The position numbers and the translations under genes are program-made. A DNA stretch of 12,505 nucleotides from PALSA-1336 sp964592725 (lineage in GTDB: Bacteria > Patescibacteriota > Doudnabacteria > UBA920). Under the pieces are notes generated by a model, which had not been told where the DNA came from, ran no database searches, and saw only the letters and a list, made by a program, of their open reading frames with translations. The stretch covers positions 1 through 12,505 of the forward strand of contig CAZQFQ010000039.1 of NCBI GenBank assembly GCA_964592725.1, written 5' to 3'. This document shows positions 1-4,822 of the stretch, piece after piece. Numbering within the stretch: position 1 is the first letter of the stretch; each line of letters opens with the position of its first letter.

Positions 1-2397
1 GGGAAGAACACCGTCAGAATAAGAATTTGTAGTCGGCGCAAAGGCCGGCGTTAAAGTTCCTTGATCAACTGCCAAGGAGCTTAGCTGGTTGCCGGTGTCG
101 GTGCCGCGTGTAACCGTAATTGCGTAGCTCTGATTTGTTTTTCCGTCTTGGGCAGTTACACCGACAGTTATTATATTGCTGCCATAAACCAAAGGCACAG
201 TGACCGGAGAGCCGCTCGTCGCGGGATTGCTATTAACTGTAACCGTGGCATTGGCGTCATTTGTTGTTGGCGTCACATTTAAAGCATGGACGCTCGCGGG
301 AACATTGTCTGAATAAACGATTGTCCCTGAAGTGAATGTTGGGGAAAGTGTTCCTTGGTCAACGGTCAGGTTGCTTAAGGCGTCGTCGCCGGAAGCGAAA
401 TTCGCGGTAACAGAAATGTCGGCGGTTACATTAGTATCGATCCTTGGGTTAGCCGTTGACTCGTCGCTCCAATTTACGAAATTGTAACCGCTGTCGGGAA
501 CCGCGGTTACGGCCGTGCCGCTGTCGCCCGAATCTACGGTCTGCGGCGATGTTCCGCTAATTGTGCCGTTGCTGCCGGCAGTATAAGTCAGGGTATAGGT
601 TGGCAGGGCCACATCAACCTTTACGCTGGCTGTCAGGTCATTTGGATTGGTTACGCCGGCCGGTAAAGTCAGAGTACCGGTAAAGGTATAACTGCCGGCG
701 GTAGAGCCGTCATAAGCCGGACTTCCACCGTCCCAGGTTACCGCGTAATCCGGGGTAGTTGCGTCGCTTAAAGTAACGCCGGCTGTAGACGGCAAGCCTA
801 CGGAACTAAGGGCGGTGCCGTTAGCCACAGAAATGTCGCTGATAGGGGCCACGGAGGAAACAATTAATGAGGTAGGAGCAGAAGAGCCAGTCCACTGCGC
901 GTATACGGTTAAGTCCGCGGTTACCGCAGTAGTGGCGTCAAATGTGTTGCCGTTTCCCTCCGCAGCCGTGTTCCAGCCCGCGAACGTATATCCATCCCTT
1001 GTCGGGGCAGTCGGCAGGGTTACGGTGGCGCCGGATACGATGTCTGATATGCTCGAAGGAACCGCGTCGGTGTCGCCCCCATTTTTATCAAAAATGACTG
1101 TATAAGTCGGAGCAGGAGCTTCCGCGCGGGTAATGGAGACATTGTAAGTATTTGAAGCGCTGCCAAAAGTGACAACGACCGGAATGGTATTTACGCTGCT
1201 AGCTAAGGTAACAATGGAAGCTACACCGCTGGCACCGGATAATCCATTTACAGTAACTGTGATGCCGGCGCCTGTCTCAAATAAGACAGGCGTGATGCTC
1301 GTGGTTGTCACACCGGCCGAAACATTCGCGGTATAAACAGGCGTTGTGCCGGGCGTTGGAGAATTTATAATATTTCCGTCAACTATCAGACTGCTTAATG
1401 AATCACTGCATATTTCTATACCGGAGTGGGCACCGGCAATGGCAGAGACGGTGTAGGTCTGGCTTGTTTTACCGTCTTGGGCGGTTACCACAATAGCAAT
1501 GGTGTTGCAGCCGCTTAATGTTATAGGATATACTCCGCCGACGGCTGTAATTGCCGGACCGCCGTTGTCGGTAACAACCATCGTAGCATTGGCATTATTT
1601 GTGACCGGCGTGACATTTAGAGTCGAAATGCTGCCTGAAAGAACGCCGTCAGAATAAGAAGTTAGGGTAGGCGCAAATGAGGGGCTTAATGTGCCTTGAT
1701 CAACGGTCAAGTTGCTCAAGGTGTCGTCGCTGGAAAGCGCGGGCGGTAAAACGTTTTTATAATAAACGTTCACGCTTACCTGGTCTATGGAAACGGTATT
1801 GCCCCCGCCGTACGTGGTGAGTCTTATTTGAAAATTATCATTAGTAAAATCGGTTGGTACCCAGGTATGATCTGATCCCCACAAGTTTGACGGGCCGCCA
1901 AGAGTATTCAAGGAATCAGCATCGGAGGATGTGGCATTGGTAAAAGATGTTTCCATTTTATCGGGGCTTATACTTTGATTGTCCGGGGTATAAGTATTTC
2001 CGCCATCCCAGGAGAGATCTACTAAAACTTGCGTAGGAGAAGATCCGCCGGTAACAAAGCCCTGTATATTAACGGCTATTCCGGCGATGGTTGCTCCGGG
2101 GGGGATGGGAAGAATATTGAAAGAACCGTATGACACCATATCGCCGGAGCACATACTTGTGGCATATAAATTATCCAAAACATAACCATTTTGGGGTTTT
2201 GCCCAACCGCAAGAACTTCCGGGCGAAGGTACAACTACGCTGGACGCAGGAGCGGAAAAACCGGTATCAAAGTAGGCGGGAGCGGGTTCCGCGGCCGTAA
2301 CCGATGCTCCAAGCCCAGGGGCTGCTGCCCAAACCGCCATTGCCACACACAGGGTGATATTTACAATTGCTTTTAAATTTTTTGATTGTGCTCGCAT
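1..2397 (-). CDS. Secreted modular surface protein with cadherin-like, Listeria-Bacteroides and Ig-like repeats (3' end outside window)
   Basis: The frame is open for 799 codons from the ATG at 2397 to base 1, with no stop. Residues 1-35 look like a Sec signal peptide: a basic start, the hydrophobic stretch AIVNITLCVAMAVWAAA, and a likely cut after SVTA. Residues about 40-215 form a beta-rich domain with PGATIAGIAVNIQGF, LSWDGGNTYT and NFQIRLTTYGG, a style I associate with CPR exported proteins. Then come a cadherin-like beta-sandwich repeat (about 222-322, LSNLTVDQGTLSP to AQDGKTSQTYTV), a diverged copy (326-425), and a Listeria-Bacteroides repeat (430-504, VIFDKNGG to GYTFAGWNTAAEGN to YAQW). 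After these are a bacterial Ig-like group-4-type domain (510-596), a divergent InlB-B-type domain (598-668, GYNFVNWSDE), a third cadherin-like copy (670-764) and the start of a fourth. Probably an adhesive or cell-envelope protein. No catalytic motif is visible, and the anchor would lie outside the window. Confidence 0.88.
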   Translation of the reverse strand, partial: MRAQSKNLKAIVNITLCVAMAVWAAAPGLGASVTAAEPAPAYFDTGFSAPASSVVVPSPGSSCGWAKPQNGYVLDNLYATSMCSGDMVSYGSFNILPIPPGATIAGIAVNIQGFVTGGSSPTQVLVDLSWDGGNTYTPDNQSISPDKMETSFTNATSSDADSLNTLGGPSNLWGSDHTWVPTDFTNDNFQIRLTTYGGGNTVSIDQVSVNVYYKNVLPPALSSDDTLSNLTVDQGTLSPSFAPTLTSYSDGVLSGSISTLNVTPVTNNANATMVVTDNGGPAITAVGGVYPITLSGCNTIAIVVTAQDGKTSQTYTVSAIAGAHSGIEICSDSLSSLIVDGNIINSPTPGTTPVYTANVSAGVTTTSITPVLFETGAGITVTVNGLSGASGVASIVTLASSVNTIPVVVTFGSASNTYNVSITRAEAPAPTYTVIFDKNGGDTDAVPSSISDIVSGATVTLPTAPTRDGYTFAGWNTAAEGNGNTFDATTAVTADLTVYAQWTGSSAPTSLIVSSVAPISDISVANGTALSSVGLPSTAGVTLSDATTPDYAVTWDGGSPAYDGSTAGSYTFTGTLTLPAGVTNPNDLTASVKVDVALPTYTLTYTAGSNGTISGTSPQTVDSGDSGTAVTAVPDSGYNFVNWSDESTANPRIDTNVTADISVTANFASGDDALSNLTVDQGTLSPTFTSGTIVYSDNVPASVHALNVTPTTNDANATVTVNSNPATSGSPVTVPLVYGSNIITVGVTAQDGKTNQSYAITVTRGTDTGNQLSSLAVDQGTLTPAFAPTTNSYSDGVLP

Positions 2398-2508
2398 ATT
2401 TTTTTGCTCTTTTTAATAATTCTTATTCGGCAAAGGACTGGTTTGCCAAAGTCGACAAATCGGCTAGTTTTAGCCTAAAAAACTGCCAAATTTTGGTAAA
2501 TTAACCGT
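2398..2508 (-). promoter_or_regulatory. Long leader of the surface-protein mRNA with small hairpins
   Basis: About 110 nt separate the predicted transcription start (near 2508) from the ATG. On the minus strand the leader contains a GGCTA/TAGCC hairpin (2462-2475) and a GGCAAA/TTTGCC hairpin with a 7-nt loop (2428-2446). Upstream of these is a CCAA/TTGG palindrome followed closely by six T. Just before the ATG is an A-rich stretch with AAGAG but no clear Shine-Dalgarno sequence. I do not recognise a known riboswitch. The leader may affect stability or translation of an abundant surface-protein mRNA. Confidence 0.3.
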
Positions 2509-2514
2509 GTTTAC

Positions 2515-2542
2515 ACTATAAACTTTTTATTTTATTTGTCAA
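2515..2542 (-). promoter_or_regulatory. Sigma-70-type promoter of the surface-protein gene
   Basis: Minus strand -35 TTGACA (2542-2537), a 16-base A/T spacer, and -10 TATAGT (2520-2515), giving a start near 2508. It lies between the HU terminator and the surface-protein gene, so it should drive that gene alone. Hexamers and spacer length are identical to the promoter upstream of HU. Confidence 0.72.
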
Positions 2543-2567
2543 GTTTCTAAAGATTATTTTTTTCATG

Positions 2568-2593
2568 AAAAAAACCCGTTTTTAAGGGGTTTT
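2568..2593 (-). terminator. Intrinsic terminator of the HU gene
   Basis: On the minus strand AAAACCC (2593-2587) pairs with GGGTTTT (2577-2571) around a 9-nt loop, and the transcript runs into seven T (2574-2568). It starts 12 bases past the TAG stop of the HU gene. Confidence 0.75.
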
Positions 2594-2605
2594 AATCAAA
2601 ATCTG

Positions 2606-2899
2606 CTAGTTAACTTTGCTTGTCAGCCTTATTGCTTCCTTAAAAGCTTCTCCTGCCCGAAATTTGGGAGTGTTAAATTCGGGAATTGTAATTTTTTGGG
2701 AGGGGTTTTTGGGGTTGATTCCAACTCGGGAGGCGCGGCGGCTGACTCTAAACTGCCCGAATCCCGAAATATTGACCTTTTGTCCGGAACGCAGAAGATC
2801 GTAAATCATCTTGGCCATCGCGTTTAAATATCTTACCGCTTCGGAATGCGTAATCCCGAGTTTGGCTCCAAGTTGTTCGGTTAGCTGAAGTTTGTTCAT
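2606..2899 (-). CDS. HU/IHF-family DNA-binding protein
   Basis: 97 residues, the normal size for HU, a small dimeric nucleoid protein that bends and compacts DNA. Two N-terminal helices (about 3-38) lead into the family signature: GFGQF at 46-50, SRRASRVGINPKNP over 53-66, then KITIPEFNTPKFRAGEAFKEAI at 69-90. The arm tip reads NPKNPSQ, where typical HU proteins have NP(R/K)TG. The ATG at 2899 is the only sensible start, because the N terminus MNKLQLTEQLG matches the family. No Shine-Dalgarno sequence precedes it (CTTTACTAA just before the ATG). It has its own promoter about 185 bases upstream, an unusually long structured leader, and its own terminator, so it appears monocistronic. Confidence 0.95.
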   Translation of the reverse strand: MNKLQLTEQLGAKLGITHSEAVRYLNAMAKMIYDLLRSGQKVNISGFGQFRVSRRASRVGINPKNPSQKITIPEFNTPKFRAGEAFKEAIRLTSKVN

Positions 2900-2911
2900 T
2901 TAGTAAAGGTT

Positions 2912-2940
2912 AAAAAACTTTGGCCGATCAAAAATGGCCA
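2912..2940 (-). terminator. Weak terminator-like hairpin between the structured RNA and HU
   Basis: On the minus strand TGGCC (2940-2936) pairs with GGCCA (2925-2921) across a 10-nt loop. AAG and six T (2917-2912) follow, 13-18 bases before the HU ATG. The stem is only 5 bp, so it could be a leaky terminator or attenuator: it could end the upstream RNA while letting some transcripts read into HU. Confidence 0.4.
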
Positions 2941-3077
2941 CCCAATCTTGCCTGACCCTTGCGAGTCTGCCGCCCTTTCGAGCGACAACGATAGGAACGT
3001 CAGCAAGACGGATGACCGTCTTTAATTTCCTATCGTTTTTTATGCCGTGCCCGTCCGGGGTTTAGGCAATTGATTGT
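2914..3077 (-). ncRNA. Candidate structured RNA or HU leader element (unrecognised)
   Basis: The minus-strand RNA starts about 7 nt after a good -10 box. Its 5' end (3076-3058) pairs with 2943-2958 in a closing helix of 5 + 6 + 4 bp broken by a TT bulge and a small internal loop. Inside is an 11-bp helix (3037-3027 with 2997-2987) whose interior holds a 7-bp hairpin with loop TCAT (3022-3016 with 3011-3005). Directly abutting is a 7-bp hairpin capped by GAAA (2986-2980 with 2975-2969). Two G-U pairs in that hairpin and the GNRA loop exist only on the minus strand, which sets the orientation. A 19-nt G-rich joining strand (3056-3038) is unpaired. The closing 3' strand can instead pair with 3008-2999 (TCTTGCTGAC), suggesting a switch. 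It is not tRNA, tmRNA, RNase P or SRP-like as far as I can read. It could be a stand-alone small RNA or a cis-regulator of HU. Confidence 0.5.
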
Positions 3078-3083
3078 GCCTTA

Positions 3084-3111
3084 ACTATAACCTTTTAAAA
3101 ATTTTTGTCAA
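3084..3111 (-). promoter_or_regulatory. Sigma-70-type promoter for the structured RNA and HU
   Basis: Minus strand -35 TTGACA (3111-3106), a 16-base spacer, and -10 TATAGT (3089-3084), placing the start near 3077. That is exactly where the closing helix of the downstream RNA begins. It lies just beyond the RNase H stop codon (3159). Confidence 0.75.
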
Positions 3112-3153
3112 TGAAATTTTGTCAATTATTTAAATTATGCCAATTTTGTCAAT
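3100..3153 (-). repeat. Three iterated ATTGACAAAATT boxes
   Basis: On the minus strand the 12-mer ATTGACAAAATT occurs exactly at 3153-3142 and 3126-3115. A third copy with one extra A is at 3112-3100, and it contains the -35 hexamer of the HU-leader promoter. Spacings are 27 and about 15 bases. They could be duplicated -35 elements, operator half-sites, or simple A/T-rich drift. Confidence 0.5.
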
Positions 3154-3158
3154 GCTAT

Positions 3159-3668
3159 TTATCCTTTTTGCAAACGGCTATATTCGTCATTCGCCATTTT
3201 GTCCGCTTGCCGCGCCCAAAAACTTCCTCTGCTATGGTGAAAATAAGTGACTTTTTTAAAGCGCATTTCCAATTTTTTGACTTCGTCAAACAACGGTTTA
3301 ATCCGTTCCGATCTTAGGCAATAATATCCGTTTAGCTGGCCGACCGCGATTTCGTTATCCGTCCAGACTTCCACTTCCTGCCTGCAAAACCCCGCAACAT
3401 TATTTAGCCCGAATATCAAAGCTTGATATTCCGCCTCGGCAACAGTTAAATCTCCCAGGTATTTTGCTTTTTGACTGATGATTTTCCCGTCGCAATCCAC
3501 AAAAACATAACCGCAAGCGGATTTGCCGCGGGCTCTGTGTCTGGGGATGTTTTGCCTGTATTCGGGCACGCGGCAACAGGCATCGCAAATAACGCGAAGC
3601 TTGCCGTAACTGCGATAGGCCGCGGGCCGTTCAAAAACAAACCAATTTTGCAAGGTAATATAATGCAT
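3159..3668 (-). CDS. RNase HI-family protein
   Basis: 169 residues from the ATG at 3668. RNase HI cuts the RNA strand of RNA-DNA hybrids using four acidic residues and two metal ions. All four have counterparts here: Asp29 in VICDACCRV, Glu80 in TVAEAEYQALIFGL, Asp104 in VWTDNEIAVGQLNG, and Asp156 in ARQADKMAND. The HHSR stretch before the last one matches the family's HVxR-type motif. The AEYQAL form resembles the archaeal-type branch rather than E. coli RnhA. About 25 residues before the first strand and the CxxxC of DACCRVPEYRQN are unusual; the normal DGAxRGNPGPAG turn is replaced. The frame extends upstream to a GTG at 3740, but that codon touches the T-run of the secF terminator, so I reject it. 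No Shine-Dalgarno sequence; the start context is ACTATTTATG. Confidence 0.82.
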   Translation of the reverse strand: MHYITLQNWFVFERPAAYRSYGKLRVICDACCRVPEYRQNIPRHRARGKSACGYVFVDCDGKIISQKAKYLGDLTVAEAEYQALIFGLNNVAGFCRQEVEVWTDNEIAVGQLNGYYCLRSERIKPLFDEVKKLEMRFKKVTYFHHSRGSFWARQADKMANDEYSRLQKG

Positions 3669-3693
3669 AAATAGTATACAATCGTTCACTATA

Positions 3694-3722
3694 ATAATAC
3701 CCCTTCCATAACGCCAGCGCAA
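3694..3722 (-). promoter_or_regulatory. Possible weak promoter of the RNase H gene
   Basis: Minus strand TTGCGC (3722-3717), a 17-base spacer, and TATTAT (3699-3694), with overlapping TATTAT/TATAGT alternatives to 3688. The -35 is poor (3 of 6 to consensus). A promoter is expected here because a strong terminator lies just upstream. It would leave only about 20 nt before the ATG at 3668. Confidence 0.35.
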
Positions 3723-3740
3723 GCGAGTTTTCCACAGCAC

Positions 3741-3775
3741 AAAAAAATCCCCTAATAATATCTATCAAGGGATTT
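3741..3775 (-). terminator. Intrinsic terminator of the secDF transcript
   Basis: On the minus strand AAATCCC (3775-3769) pairs with GGGATTT (3751-3745) around a 17-nt loop, followed by seven T in all (3747-3741). It lies 35 bases past the secF stop. Confidence 0.7.
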
Positions 3776-3809
3776 CTAATATCCTAATTTCTCAGTTTCC
3801 CAATATCTT

Positions 3810-4703
3810 TCATGCCTGCTTTGTCTTCCACTTCTGCCACAAAACCAAAACCGGGCTGGCGATGAATATAGATGAATATGTGCCTACGATAATACCGATA
3901 AAGAGCGCGAACACAAAATATTTAATGGTCTCTCCCCCGAATAGCAAAAGGCTTAACAAAACAAATAAAACCGTTAGGCTGGTATTTAAAGACCTGACCA
4001 AAGTTTGGCTAATGCTGTGGTTGACCACAAACTCTATGCTTTGGCCGGCGTAAACTCTTAGGTTCTCGCGGATCCGGTCAAAAACCACAATCGTATCGTG
4101 AACCGAAAAACCCAAAACTGTTAGCATGGCCGTGACAAACAGGCTGTCTATTTCCACGCCTTTAAAATGTCCGAGGATTGAAAATACTCCCAACACGAAA
4201 AGTAAGTCGTGAATTAGAGCGATAACCGCGGCCCAGCCGAACCGCCAGGAAGTTACAGGCTTGGTAACCTTGCGGAAGGCGTAACCAATATAAAGGACAA
4301 TGCCTAAAGACACGCACAAAAGCTGCCAAAAAGCGTCCTGCGTCAGCTGTTTGCCAATGACCGGGCCAATGGTTGTATATTCGGTTTCGCTAAAACTTCC
4401 CGCGGAGGATTGGATTTTCGCCAGCAAAGCGTCGTGCTGGTCCTTGGTCAAAGTTTCGCTTTCAATAATAAGACCGTTATTGGAAGCGGTTTGGAGCTGA
4501 AAATTTCCAAGATTTTGCGATGCTACCGCGCTTTGGACCCGATTAATATCAAACGGCTGGTTAAACTGGAGTTGAACCTGGCTGCCGCCTTTAAAATCTA
4601 TGCCAAGCTTTAAATGATAAACCGAAAGCGAGATAATTCCAAAAAGCAGAATTATCCCTGAAACGCAGAAGAAAAATTTGTAATACTTAAGGATGTTGAA
4701 CAT
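3810..4703 (-). CDS. secF: Protein translocase subunit SecF
   Basis: 297 residues, the usual bacterial SecF size. With SecD it forms the proton-driven membrane partner of SecYEG that helps pull exported proteins to the outer face. Visible features are a first membrane helix at about 9-28, then GIDFKGGSQV (34-43), the conserved start of the extracytoplasmic P1 head. Next is GPVIGKQL (113-120) at its end, then five further helices (about 124-143, 157-177, 187-208, 240-257, 261-290). VLGFSVHDTIVVFDRIREN (196-214) is the family signature with the functional Asp-Thr pair; the usual Asn before Asp is His202. SQTLVRSLNTSLTVL (232-246) is also typical. The ATG at 4703 is preceded by AT-rich sequence without a Shine-Dalgarno. 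It lies 119 bases after secD, and a large palindrome sits between them. Confidence 0.97.
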   Translation of the reverse strand: MFNILKYYKFFFCVSGIILLFGIISLSVYHLKLGIDFKGGSQVQLQFNQPFDINRVQSAVASQNLGNFQLQTASNNGLIIESETLTKDQHDALLAKIQSSAGSFSETEYTTIGPVIGKQLTQDAFWQLLCVSLGIVLYIGYAFRKVTKPVTSWRFGWAAVIALIHDLLFVLGVFSILGHFKGVEIDSLFVTAMLTVLGFSVHDTIVVFDRIRENLRVYAGQSIEFVVNHSISQTLVRSLNTSLTVLFVLLSLLLFGGETIKYFVFALFIGIIVGTYSSIFIASPVLVLWQKWKTKQA

Positions 4704-4733
4704 AAAAGATAAAAAGTAGTAAGCTGTAAGTTG

Positions 4734-4808
4734 TGGCGGCCGGTATAGTAATAAGTTATTGGTTTTATGTAACCGACAACCTAAGCCTTACGACCATACC
4801 GGCCGCCA
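4734..4808. repeat. Large palindromic (REP/BIME-like) element between secD and secF
   Basis: A perfect 13-bp inverted repeat (TGGCGGCCGGTAT at 4734-4746, its complement at 4796-4808) encloses a 49-bp loop. Flanks and loop also match each other imperfectly across the symmetry: the sequence on either side of each GC core is a GTAATA-AGGTTATAGG-like string. The whole 4715-4830 region therefore behaves as a quasi-palindrome of about 115 bp ending in the secD stop codon. It is GC-rich in its core within an AT-rich spacer. There is no T-run, so it is unlikely to be a plain terminator. It could set the secD:secF ratio by mRNA processing or stability. Confidence 0.75.
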
Positions 4809-4822
4809 TGACCTATAACCTA

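Noticed and set aside
815..1105. Plus-strand open frame of 96 codons
   Set aside because: It is the complement of the surface-protein repeats (Ig-like and Listeria-Bacteroides units), whose minus-strand frame is open for 799 codons with clear domains. Amino-acid composition of the plus frame is unstructured.
2987..3041. Plus-strand terminator: 11-bp palindrome followed by six T
   Set aside because: No plus-strand gene ends here, and the T-run is the complement of the A-rich joining strand of the minus-strand RNA. The neighbouring GAAA hairpin and its G-U pairs work only on the minus strand.
3105..3317. Plus-strand frame of 70 codons over the HU promoter region and RNase H end
   Set aside because: It overlaps the promoter, the iterated boxes and the conserved 3' part of the RNase H gene; no ribosome site and no recognisable motif.
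3669..3740. GTG at 3740 as the RNase H start (193 aa)
   Set aside because: The codon directly touches the T-run of the secF terminator, the extra 24 residues match nothing in the family, and an ATG with a shared ATTTATG context exists at 3668.
4734..4808. secD terminator
   Set aside because: The stem is strong but no T-run follows on the minus strand, and secF has no promoter of its own that I can see. A repeat or processing element fits better.
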